From: an uncultured Clostridia bacterium
Lineage (GTDB): Bacteria; Bacillota; Clostridia; Christensenellales; Borkfalkiaceae
Assembly: GCA_944354125.1 (NCBI GenBank)
Contig: CALVPT010000001.1
Location: 248,001-312,000 of the forward strand
Direction of reading: 5' to 3'
DNA: 64,000 nt
Shown: one piece after another, positions 9,199 to 16,332 of the stretch
Layout of the letters: each line of letters starts with the position of its first letter
How positions within the stretch are numbered: position 1 is the stretch's first letter
The notes under the pieces: model-generated
Seen by the model: the letters and a program-made list of their open reading frames with translations, nothing else
What the model was told of the DNA's origin: nothing
Database searches by the model: none
Made by a program: the position numbers and the translations under genes

Positions 9199-9230
9199 AA
9201 GACCTCCTATTCGGGAGGTCTTATTCTTTT
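9199..9230 (+). terminator. Intrinsic terminator after metA
   Basis: Perfect 9-bp stem AAGACCTCC (9199-9207) with GGAGGTCTT (9214-9222), then a T-rich tail. It ends the smpB-metY-metA direction of transcription. Confidence 0.85.
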
Positions 9231-9290
9231 ATTCGCGACGGCTGAAGCCATATGGTTTCCACTAACATTGTCGGTTAATTTCTTTATAAG

Positions 9291-9319
9291 TAAAAGCGGA
9301 CGGCCTGAAAGCCGTCCGT
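9291..9319 (-). terminator. Intrinsic terminator after the serine dehydratase gene
   Basis: On the minus strand, an 8-bp stem (9311-9318 with 9297-9304) is followed by CTTTTA. It faces the metA terminator across a short convergent gap. Confidence 0.8.
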
Positions 9320-9324
9320 AAATT

Positions 9325-10527
9325 TTATTCTCCTGCCTCTGCGTGATAGAGCTTGGCAAGTCCGCCCTCGCTCGTCTCGCGATAGCGCATGGACAGGTCC
9401 TTGCCCGTCTCGTACATTGTCCGGATTATCGTATCCAGCGATACCTTGCGCGTATAAGTCAGAAAGTTTGCAATGTTGACCGCATTTATCGCCCTCATTG
9501 CCGCAACGGCATTGCGCTCTATGCAGGGTATCTGCACAAGTCCCTTGACGGGGTCGCACGTCAGCCCGAGGTGATGTTCCATCGCAACCTCTGCAGCGTA
9601 CTCTATCTGCTCAATTTCCATATCGTACAGCTCTGCAAGCGCCGCAGCCGCCATAGAGCAGGCGCTGCCTATCTCTGCCTGACAGCCGCACTCCGCACCG
9701 CTTATCGACGCATTCGTCTTTATGAGGTTGCCTATAAGTCCTGCCGCGGCAAGCGCCCTGACTATCTTGTCGTCCGAATAGCCCTGCTCCTTCTGCATAT
9801 AATAAAGCACCGCGGGAATGACGCCGCATGCGCCGCACGTGGGCGCGGTTACCACCGTTCCGCCCGAGGCATTCTGCTCGGCTACGGCAAAGGCATAGGC
9901 GCATATCTTTCTGTTTTCGGCAATCTCCTGAGTCTCGCCGATATGCTTGCTCTGCCAGAGATACTTAGCCTTTCTCATTACGTTGAGGCCGCCGGGGAGC
10001 ATTCCCTCAGCCTTCAGTCCCTCTTTGAGCGTCGCCTTCATCTGACTCCATACGACGTGCAGATACTTTTCTATGTCGGGCTCGACGGAAAAGACGTAGT
10101 CGGGTATGCGGATATCCTCGTCGATTATCGTCTGTTTGATTTCCTCGAAGCTGTTCAGCTTATATACTTCGGGCGTTTCGGCAATCTTTTCGCCCTGAAA
10201 AACTATCCTTCCCCCGCCGACCGAGAGCACGGTATGGTTGGCAATTGTCTTGCCGTCCGATATGACCTCCACCTTCATGGTATTGGGGTGGGGAAGAGGG
10301 TTCTGGCTGAAATCGAAGATTATTTCGACGCTGTCGCCGAGCACCTTTTTGAGCACCGTATCCGTGCCGTGCCCCTTACCCGTGAGGGCAAGCGAACCGC
10401 AGAGCGTAATTTTAAACTTTGCGTCGGGATAGAGCGATTTCAATTTGATTGCCGCCGCCTCCGGTCCCATGCTGTGGGAGCTGGACGGGCCTGAACCTAT
10501 GCGGAATAATTCCTTTAAAGACTGCAT
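9325..10527 (-). CDS. sdaA: L-serine ammonia-lyase (single-chain, iron-sulfur)
   Basis: Deaminates L-serine to pyruvate with an oxygen-sensitive [4Fe-4S] cluster. The 400-aa chain joins both domains: the beta domain (about 1-150, with GPSSSHSMGP near the N-terminus) and the catalytic alpha domain (about 160-400). Cluster cysteines are seen in APTCGACGVIP, GAECGCQAEIGSACS and the C-terminal LTCDPVKGLVQIPC. Clostridia often have separate sdaAA and sdaAB genes, so this is the fused form. It has a clear promoter and an AGAGGA ribosome site. Confidence 0.95.
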   Translation of the reverse strand: MQSLKELFRIGSGPSSSHSMGPEAAAIKLKSLYPDAKFKITLCGSLALTGKGHGTDTVLKKVLGDSVEIIFDFSQNPLPHPNTMKVEVISDGKTIANHTVLSVGGGRIVFQGEKIAETPEVYKLNSFEEIKQTIIDEDIRIPDYVFSVEPDIEKYLHVVWSQMKATLKEGLKAEGMLPGGLNVMRKAKYLWQSKHIGETQEIAENRKICAYAFAVAEQNASGGTVVTAPTCGACGVIPAVLYYMQKEQGYSDDKIVRALAAAGLIGNLIKTNASISGAECGCQAEIGSACSMAAAALAELYDMEIEQIEYAAEVAMEHHLGLTCDPVKGLVQIPCIERNAVAAMRAINAVNIANFLTYTRKVSLDTIIRTMYETGKDLSMRYRETSEGGLAKLYHAEAGE

Positions 10528-10566
10528 TATATCCTCTCGTTACACACTTTTTTCTTTCGGTAATAT

Positions 10567-10595
10567 ATTCTATCACTCGTGCGGTCAACCGTCAA
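10567..10595 (-). promoter_or_regulatory. Promoter of sdaA
   Basis: Minus strand TTGACG (10590-10595), 17-base spacer, TAGAAT (10567-10572). The 173-base gap between this gene and the UDPGP gene holds this promoter and otherwise only short weak hairpins. Confidence 0.75.
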
Positions 10596-10700
10596 CAAAA
10601 GTGAACGCCTTAAAAATGCCTGCCGGAAAAATTTCCGACAAGCATTCTGAAAACCTGTTTGATGGATGACTCAGCCATATTTAAAAGCCTTTTCGCGGCA

Positions 10701-11921
10701 TTAAAGCGACACGCCGTTAAGCTTTAAAAGCTCCCTCGCGCTGTCGACGCTGTCTACTCCCGTTCTGTTTTTGACGGGTGCAAACTCGTGCTCCCTTACG
10801 ACCTCTACCGCAAGACAGCTGCCCATCAGCTTTATCATGTCGACTACGAGCGTCTCGAACTTGTAGCCGTTGGGCTCCGTCGGTTCGACCTTTACACCGT
10901 TTTCGATGTGCGGCACCTTTTTGTCCGCAAGGTGATAGGGAAGGTCGTTTACGTCTATGCCGTTGAGTTTTTCCACGCTGAAAAGATAGTTGAGTATGAC
11001 GCCCCAGCGATAGGTGAGTTCGCCGTCGGCATCGCGCGCGTTTCTGAGTTCGTCGCTCAGTTCGTAGTACTCGACTATCGTCGGCGCGCCGTCCTCCTTG
11101 CAGAGCACGCCCACCTTTTCATCCGGCGAAACTTTCTTTACTACCTTACCCGAGCAGGCACAGCCGCTCATTTTCGTAGCTCCGACGAATACAGGGTCGC
11201 ATATCTTTTGCAGAACGTTGTCTACGCTGTATACATTGAGCCACTCGACGCCGTCGCGCTTTAAGATTTCGCCCAGCCCCGCCCCTATGAGCGACGAATA
11301 CCAGCCGCCGTTGCCGTTGGGCGTGAGTACGGGCATATATTTTTCGGCAAGAAAAATCTTCTTGTCGTGCGAGCAGGCGGGGGATACGCCCTGTATGAAG
11401 AAATGAATCCTATCCTCGGGATAGCCGAAGAAGTCGTTTTCCTTGAAAAATGCCTTGGTCGCGGCATCGTTTATCCTGCTGGTCATTACGAACAGGTGGA
11501 AATTATATCCTGCCTCGGCTGCAACCGATTTTATGGTTTCCATCTGGCAGCCGAATATCGACAGCTTTCGGGATATCCCTATATTGAACGTGCCCTTGGG
11601 CGCATCCGAACCCAGCCTTGTACCCTGTCCGCCCGCAAGCAGGACGGCGGCGACTTTGCCTGCCTTTATGCACTCAAGCCCGAGCTTTTTATACTCCTCT
11701 CTGTGCTCTTGTATGTCGGCGACGGTTACGGCATCGGCAGGCGTTATTTTGCCCTGCGCCCTCTTCGCATCCTTGCCTGCCCTGTCGATAATCGAAAAAT
11801 CTATATGCTCTATCTCGTCGAGAAGTATTCTTTTCTGCTCGTCGGAAAGTTCGTCATAGTATTTTAAAAGCTGAGTCTGGCCGTGCTCTTTCAAGAGCGC
11901 CATAGCTTTTGCATAATCCAT
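10701..11921 (-). CDS. UDPGP-family nucleotidyltransferase (UDP-sugar pyrophosphorylase type)
   Basis: Predicted to make a UDP-sugar (UDP-GlcNAc, UDP-GalNAc or UDP-glucose) from UTP and a sugar 1-phosphate. It belongs to the eukaryote-like UDPGP family and not to the bacterial GalU or GlmU types. The nucleotide-binding loop LLAGGQGTRLG lies at residues 94-104, followed by PKGTFNIG, and the middle holds NGNGGWY and the EY(Y/F)ELSD region. The 406-aa product starts at the ATG at 11921, seven bases after AAGGGGG. The longer frame to 12059 would include the promoter. The substrate is not settled. A consensus promoter and a 17-bp palindrome precede it. Confidence 0.85.
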   Translation of the reverse strand: MDYAKAMALLKEHGQTQLLKYYDELSDEQKRILLDEIEHIDFSIIDRAGKDAKRAQGKITPADAVTVADIQEHREEYKKLGLECIKAGKVAAVLLAGGQGTRLGSDAPKGTFNIGISRKLSIFGCQMETIKSVAAEAGYNFHLFVMTSRINDAATKAFFKENDFFGYPEDRIHFFIQGVSPACSHDKKIFLAEKYMPVLTPNGNGGWYSSLIGAGLGEILKRDGVEWLNVYSVDNVLQKICDPVFVGATKMSGCACSGKVVKKVSPDEKVGVLCKEDGAPTIVEYYELSDELRNARDADGELTYRWGVILNYLFSVEKLNGIDVNDLPYHLADKKVPHIENGVKVEPTEPNGYKFETLVVDMIKLMGSCLAVEVVREHEFAPVKNRTGVDSVDSARELLKLNGVSL

Positions 11922-11950
11922 AGTTTTCCCCCTTGGTAATCGTATGATAA

Positions 11951-11967
11951 AGGTCATATTATGACCT
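11951..11967. promoter_or_regulatory. 17-bp palindrome at the transcription start of the UDPGP gene
   Basis: AGGTCATA-T-TATGACCT is a perfect 8-bp inverted repeat with one central base. It lies 5 bases downstream of the -10 box (11973-11978), across the predicted transcription start. This is where a repressor would act. It could also form an RNA hairpin at the 5' end. Confidence 0.6.
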
Positions 11968-11972
11968 ACATA

Positions 11973-12001
11973 ATTATATATTATAAGTCGGGATATGTCA
12001 A
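11973..12001 (-). promoter_or_regulatory. Consensus promoter of the UDPGP gene
   Basis: Minus strand TTGACA (11996-12001), 17-base spacer, TATAAT (11973-11978): a perfect sigma-A/70 consensus. Such a strong promoter next to a palindrome suggests repression control. Confidence 0.85.
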
Positions 12002-12087
12002 TGCCTGAGTTTGTAAATAAACGCAAAACATCGGCATTGAGAATAAATGAACATACCATATATGGGCATTTTTATGAAAATCTGCTA

Positions 12088-12116
12088 TTGACAACGGCGC
12101 TGAAGTGTATTATACT
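12088..12116 (+). promoter_or_regulatory. Promoter of the Nudix-lemA genes
   Basis: TTGACA (12088-12093), 17-base spacer, TATACT (12111-12116). It drives the genes divergent from the UDPGP gene. The -35 boxes of the two divergent promoters are about 87 bases apart. Confidence 0.8.
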
Positions 12117-12181
12117 GTAGTGTGATTAAAGAGATTAAATTTATGTGCCTTACAGAGCAGTGAGGCAAAAGGAGCTTAAAG

Positions 12182-12676
12182 ATGTATTGTCCGTATTGCG
12201 GCGAAAAACTTGCTCTTGTACTCCATGACCAGGAAGGTCTTATACCCTATTGCAAGAGCTGCGGTGAATTCCGCTTCCCCCAGTTCGCAACCGCCGTTTC
12301 GATGGTTGTGACCAACAGAACAAAAGACAAGATTTTACTTGCAAAGCACAAGAACCAGGACGACTATATACTCATTGCAGGGTATATCAAGAAGGGCGAA
12401 ACCGCCGAAAAGACGGTTACGAGAGAGTTCAGGGAAGAGACTAAATTAAACGTAGTCAAGTATAAATATATGTCGAGCAGATATCACGAGAGTCATAACG
12501 TGCTCATGCTCAACTATCTCGTGATTGCCGAAAACGGCGACCCCGTCATAGACGAGAACGAACTTGACGAAGTAAAATGGTTCGACCCCGAAGAAGCCCT
12601 TGAAGCAATAAGGAAAGATTCCGATGCGCAGTATTTCCTTAAAAATGCGCTGTCGGAGCTGAAAAATAAATTCTAA
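12182..12676 (+). CDS. Nudix hydrolase with N-terminal zinc ribbon (NudC-like)
   Basis: The 164-aa product begins with a four-Cys zinc ribbon (Cys3, Cys6, Cys24, Cys27) like that of NADH pyrophosphatase NudC, followed by a Nudix domain with the box at residues 67-89 (G-x5-E-x7-REFREE). The second-last Nudix box position, normally Gly, is Lys here (REFREETKL). It hydrolyses a nucleoside diphosphate linked to another moiety, but the substrate is not certain. The NudC selector motif (SQPWPFPxS) is absent, so NAD(H) is not assured. Strong AAGGAG site. lemA follows after 11 bases. Confidence 0.85.
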   Translation: MYCPYCGEKLALVLHDQEGLIPYCKSCGEFRFPQFATAVSMVVTNRTKDKILLAKHKNQDDYILIAGYIKKGETAEKTVTREFREETKLNVVKYKYMSSRYHESHNVLMLNYLVIAENGDPVIDENELDEVKWFDPEEALEAIRKDSDAQYFLKNALSELKNKF

Positions 12677-12687
12677 GGAGAATACCC

Positions 12688-13281
12688 ATGAACCTGCTTG
12701 CATTATCCGTAGGCGGCTGGATCGGCATTGCCGTGGCTGCGGTCATAGTGTTGCTTGCCATAATCTTTATATGTTGGGCAATCGCCGTGCGCAACCGCTT
12801 TGTAAAGATGCGCAACCAGTACGAGGAAGCTTTTGCAACAATCGATATTTACCTCAAGAAGAGATATGACCTTATCCCTAACCTTGTAGAGACGGTAACG
12901 GGCTATGCAAAGCACGAAAGCGAAACTCTGCAGAGGGTAATCGAGGCGAGAAACAACGCGGCTTCCGCCACCACTACCGCCGAGAAGATTGAGGCTGACG
13001 CAAACCTTTCGAACGCCATAAAGAGCTTCAATGTAGTAATTGAAAGATATCCCGAACTCAAGGCCAACGCAAACTTTATGGACCTTTCCAATCAGCTTAA
13101 GGCCATAGAGACTCAGCTTGCCGAACAGAGAAGGTATTATAACGCGCTTGTAAAGAAGTTCAATACGGAAAGAGAACTCTTCCCCCAGTCCATCATTGCC
13201 GGCTTAATGCATCTGACAAAGGTAGAATACTTCCAGCTTGCGAGCGAAGAAGAAAGACAGAATGTAAAGGTTTCGTTCTGA
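12688..13281 (+). CDS. lemA: LemA family membrane protein
   Basis: The 197-aa product has one N-terminal transmembrane segment (about 9-33) and a long helical extracytoplasmic domain with the LemA hallmarks: NQYEEAF, KKRYDLIPNLVETV near residue 53, and PELKAN near residue 113. The molecular role of LemA is unknown. The gene is commonly paired with DUF2207 or TPM-domain membrane proteins, as here. It shares the Nudix transcript, has an AAGGAG site and ends at a strong terminator. Confidence 0.93.
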   Translation: MNLLALSVGGWIGIAVAAVIVLLAIIFICWAIAVRNRFVKMRNQYEEAFATIDIYLKKRYDLIPNLVETVTGYAKHESETLQRVIEARNNAASATTTAEKIEADANLSNAIKSFNVVIERYPELKANANFMDLSNQLKAIETQLAEQRRYYNALVKKFNTERELFPQSIIAGLMHLTKVEYFQLASEEERQNVKVSF

Positions 13282-13289
13282 CGACAGCG

Positions 13290-13322
13290 GGCGGCATATG
13301 TACGATATGCCGCCATTTTTTT
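13290..13322 (+). terminator. Intrinsic terminator between lemA and the DUF2207 gene
   Basis: Perfect 10-bp stem (13290-13299 with 13305-13314), five-base loop, then ATTTTTTT. No separate promoter was seen before the next gene, so its expression may depend on read-through. Confidence 0.85.
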
Positions 13323-13341
13323 ATCCTTAAGAGGGAATGAC

Positions 13342-15225
13342 ATGAAAAAAATTATTAAATTACCCCTGGCCGCACTGTGCGCGCTATGCCTTATGCTGGC
13401 CTGCATTTTCATATTTTCGGGCGGAGGAACCAGGACGGCCTATGCGGCGAGCAACCCCTACTCCTTCGAATTCCGCGCATATTCGGTGACCTATGACATA
13501 AATGCCGACCTGACCATGTCCGTAAAAGAGGACCTTACGATACTCTTTACAGGCTCGCACAGTACGGGATTCATAAGGGACATACCCGTCAATGCAGGCG
13601 ACAGAGTGCGCAACGTCCGCGTAAGCCAGATTGAAAACGGCAATACCGTAGCCGTAGATTACAGCGTCAACAACGAGTACTCCGACTTCATATCCGTGGA
13701 TATAGGCGACACCTCCAACAAGACGGGCGATACATTCAGATACCTCATTGAATACGACTACGCGATAACCAAGCCGAAGGATGCGAATACGCTATACCTC
13801 AACGCCGTCGGCTTCGGCTCCGAGGCGGCAATACACAATCTTTCGGTAACTCTTCGTCTTCCCGACGGATTTACGGGCGCAGAGTGCTATGCAGGCGCCT
13901 CGGGCACTGACAAGACGGACAATTCGTTCACCGTGAACGGCAATGTGCTTACATACCAAAAGGACGCTCTGTCCGCCTATAACGGCGTGACGTTTGCCCT
14001 GCACTTTGGCGAAGGCGTGCTCTCCACCAAGGCCGACATAACGCCCTACTGGCTGATAATTGTCGGATGCGTGCTGATTGCGGCTCTGGTAGCAGTAAAG
14101 TTTCTGAAGTTCAACCAGGGCGAAGTGCTGGTAGTTCCCAATTTCGACGCAAAAGACAAGTTTGACCCCCTTATAATGGGCAAACTTATAGACAACAAGG
14201 CGGCAGGCAGCGACGTAACCTCGCTGATATATTACTGGGCTAACAAGGGATATCTTAAAATCAATCTCGCCGACGAGGACGACATAGAGCTGATAAGAAT
14301 TGTTACGACCCTCCCCGACGGCTCGCCGGACTATCAGCAGGTAATGTATGCCAACCTGTTTGCAAGAGGCGACAGCGTGCGCATAAACAGCCTTAAGAAC
14401 ATCTTCTACTCCACCGTCGAGGAAGTCACGCGCAGGGTAAATTTTGCAGCGGGAAACATCAGCGACACCAAGAGCACGACAGTTTCCATACTGTTCGCCA
14501 TTTTGGGTGGCGCGCTGATGGGACTGACTCCCACCCTGCTTGCAATGTTTACCATAAACACTTCATTCATATACCTGTTTTCGCTTCTCATGTTCATACC
14601 CGTAATCGGCATTTACCTGCTTGCCCGTATAGTGCGCGACAGGTCGCCTAAATACGGCAAGGGTATGGTTGCGCTGATGTATGTTGGCGTTGCAATACTC
14701 GCCGCCGCTTGCACGGCGCTGTATGTGCTGTTAGTTCCCTCCCACATAATAGAGATTGTGCCAAAGATAATCATCTGCATAGTCGGCTTTGCCATTGTCA
14801 TGCTGTCCGTCACGATAGTATGCAGGACTGACGAGTATGAAAAGAAACTGGGGCTTATACTCGGCTTTAAGGACTTTATAACCAATGTTGAAAAGGATAA
14901 GCTGGAGCTGATGTTCAAGAATAACCCCGAAATGTACTATGAAATTCTGCCCTATGCGCAGGTGCTCGGCGTTTCGGATATATGGGAGAACAAGTTCAAA
15001 GACCTTACGGTTGCGCCTCCTCAGTGGGCGACGGGCTACAGCAGTCCCACCCTGTTCGACTATGTCGTATTCTGCGCCGTGCTCAACAGATTGAGCAGCA
15101 ACATGTCTACGACCTTCGTCTCCCGTCCCGCCCCGAAGAGTTCGGGCGCAAGCGGCGGCGGACGCGGACATTTCGGCGGCTTCGGTGGCGGCGGTCACGG
15201 TGGCGGCGGCTTCCGCGGAAGATAA
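13342..15225 (+). CDS. DUF2207 membrane protein with Gly-rich C-terminal tail
   Basis: The 627-aa product has a signal peptide (about 1-35), an extracytoplasmic beta-rich DUF2207 domain (about 40-220), a transmembrane segment near 235-252, a cytoplasmic stretch, and a cluster of four or so membrane segments between about 375 and 500. It ends in a low-complexity tail of Gly, His and Phe (about 600-627), normal for this family. The function is unknown, and the link to LemA is a recurring one. Ribosome site AGAGGG. Confidence 0.88.
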   Translation: MKKIIKLPLAALCALCLMLACIFIFSGGGTRTAYAASNPYSFEFRAYSVTYDINADLTMSVKEDLTILFTGSHSTGFIRDIPVNAGDRVRNVRVSQIENGNTVAVDYSVNNEYSDFISVDIGDTSNKTGDTFRYLIEYDYAITKPKDANTLYLNAVGFGSEAAIHNLSVTLRLPDGFTGAECYAGASGTDKTDNSFTVNGNVLTYQKDALSAYNGVTFALHFGEGVLSTKADITPYWLIIVGCVLIAALVAVKFLKFNQGEVLVVPNFDAKDKFDPLIMGKLIDNKAAGSDVTSLIYYWANKGYLKINLADEDDIELIRIVTTLPDGSPDYQQVMYANLFARGDSVRINSLKNIFYSTVEEVTRRVNFAAGNISDTKSTTVSILFAILGGALMGLTPTLLAMFTINTSFIYLFSLLMFIPVIGIYLLARIVRDRSPKYGKGMVALMYVGVAILAAACTALYVLLVPSHIIEIVPKIIICIVGFAIVMLSVTIVCRTDEYEKKLGLILGFKDFITNVEKDKLELMFKNNPEMYYEILPYAQVLGVSDIWENKFKDLTVAPPQWATGYSSPTLFDYVVFCAVLNRLSSNMSTTFVSRPAPKSSGASGGGRGHFGGFGGGGHGGGGFRGR

Positions 15226-15435
15226 ATGCGGTTGCAATTTTTATCTGTGCCCCTGAATATGGGGCGGCTTAAGCTCGCTATGATTTCGCTCAATTTAAGC
15301 TTTACCCGGCAAGGCAAAAAGGCATTATAAAGTCATCGGCAGTCTGAGCAACAGTAAATAATTTCAGGCTTTATAAACTATGTGTGAGCGGGCTGAACGA
15401 GCGCCCGCGCATTAGCGTTGCAGACAACCGTAAAA

Positions 15436-15462
15436 CAAAAAAGCCGTACGGGCTGTACGGCT
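15436..15462 (-). terminator. Second intrinsic terminator after rplI
   Basis: On the minus strand, an 8-bp perfect stem (15455-15462 with 15442-15449) is followed by TTTTTTG. Confidence 0.8.
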
Positions 15463-15479
15463 GAAGAATACAAGAAAGA

Positions 15480-15511
15480 GGGCGCCTGACCGATTATTCG
15501 GTCAGGCGCCC
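15480..15511 (-). terminator. First hairpin after rplI
   Basis: 14-bp perfect stem (15480-15493 with 15498-15511) with a TTAT loop. The tail on the minus strand is only partly T-rich (TCTTTCTT), and a second terminator follows, so the two form a tandem stop. Confidence 0.7.
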
Positions 15512-15538
15512 CATCATTCAATACAAAATATTATAAGA

Positions 15539-15985
15539 TTATTCCTCTCCGCGGACGAGGACTTTGACCTTAGTTCCCACGCCCTCAAGGAGTTTGATTT
15601 CAACCTCATAGTCGCCAACGCTCTTTATGGGCTGGGCGAGCACTATCTTCTTCTTATCGATGTCATAGCCTGCTTCCTTTATGGCGTCTGCAATATTCGC
15701 GCCCGTGACAGAGCCGAATACCTTACCGCCCTGGCCTACCTTTATCCTGACACCGAACGACTTGCCCTTGAGTTCAGCCGCAAGCGCCGTCATAGCCTTT
15801 ATATCTTCCTGACGGTGATATTCCGCGCTTGCCTTGCGCTGGTTGAGTTCGTTTATCTTCGTGGCGGTAGCAACCTCCGCAAGTCCCTTCTTTATGAGGA
15901 AGTTGCGCGCATAGCCTTCGTTAACGTCTACGAGGTCGCCTGCCTTGCCCTGTCCCTGAACATCTTTTAAGAGTATTACCTTCAT
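15539..15985 (-). CDS. rplI: 50S ribosomal protein L9
   Basis: Binds 23S rRNA at the base of the L1 stalk. The 148-aa product shows the N-terminal domain MKVILLKDVQGQGKAGD with GYARNFLIKKGLA near residue 26, the long connecting helix, and the C-terminal domain with GKVFGSVT near residue 88. Its usual partners (the DHH phosphodiesterase gdpP and dnaB) are not beside it here. It has its own consensus promoter, an AGGAGGC-like ribosome site, and tandem terminators. Confidence 0.97.
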   Translation of the reverse strand: MKVILLKDVQGQGKAGDLVDVNEGYARNFLIKKGLAEVATATKINELNQRKASAEYHRQEDIKAMTALAAELKGKSFGVRIKVGQGGKVFGSVTGANIADAIKEAGYDIDKKKIVLAQPIKSVGDYEVEIKLLEGVGTKVKVLVRGEE

Positions 15986-16024
15986 TTATTGCCTCCGATT
16001 GGTACAATGTTTTATCTCCCTAAT

Positions 16025-16053
16025 AGTTTAACCTTTTGAGGGCAATTTGTCAA
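16025..16053 (-). promoter_or_regulatory. Promoter of rplI
   Basis: Minus strand TTGACA (16048-16053), 17-base spacer, TAAACT (16025-16030). Confidence 0.8.
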
Positions 16054-16061
16054 TAGCTATG

Positions 16062-16067
16062 TATAAT
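16062..16067 (+). promoter_or_regulatory. Probable -10 box of the DUF1540 gene
   Basis: TATAAT at 16062-16067 without a convincing -35. It lies nine bases from the rplI -35 box, so the two divergent promoters overlap and may compete. Confidence 0.5.
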
Positions 16068-16108
16068 TTAGCGAGCCTGACACAAAATATCTTTACGGAG
16101 GTAAACTG

Positions 16109-16261
16109 ATGGATAAGATCAATTTAGGTATTTCTTGCGACGTTTCCAACTGCAAGTTCAACCACAACGGCTGCAACTGCACGCTTGACAAGATTCACGT
16201 AGGCTGCTGCCACGACAGTGACAACGATACCTGCTGTGAAAGCTTTTCTGACAAGATGTAA
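16109..16261 (+). CDS. Small Cys-rich protein, DUF1540 family
   Basis: A 50-aa gene too short for usual length cut-offs. It encodes eight cysteines: SCDVSNC, GCNC, GCC, TCC, with the family-typical ending TCCESF. DUF1540 proteins are small, presumed metal-binding proteins common in Clostridia, and their function is unknown. The start is supported by a strong ACGGAGG site eight bases upstream. It has a -10 box and a 17-bp terminator hairpin directly after it, so it is a single-gene transcript. Confidence 0.88.
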   Translation: MDKINLGISCDVSNCKFNHNGCNCTLDKIHVGCCHDSDNDTCCESFSDKM

Positions 16262-16273
16262 CTTAAGTTAAAG

Positions 16274-16313
16274 ATGCGCCGCACGTAAAACGCTATTTTT
16301 ACGTGCGGCGCAT
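16274..16313. terminator. Bidirectional hairpin terminator after the DUF1540 gene
   Basis: Perfect 17-bp stem (16274-16290 with 16297-16313) with A and T runs inside the arms. It lies between convergent genes. Confidence 0.75.
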
Positions 16314-16332
16314 ATGTACATAAAGATATCTT

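Larger units (their letters stand above)
15226..15538. other. 313-base convergent intergenic region
   Basis: No open frame here looks like a gene. The right part holds two strong hairpins that end rplI transcription (listed separately). The left part (15226-15420) has imperfect inverted repeats (GCTTAAG near 15268 with TTTAAGC near 15295, and a TTATAAA pair near 15327 and 15368). I cannot assign these a role. Confidence 0.5.

Noticed and set aside
9343..10494. Open frame of 383 codons on the plus strand
   Set aside because: Antisense to the L-serine dehydratase gene. Rich in Tyr, His and Arg, as such shadows are.
15268..15380. Imperfect inverted repeats as a mobile element remnant
   Set aside because: No terminal repeats with target duplication and no transposase fragment. 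The repeats are short and broken.
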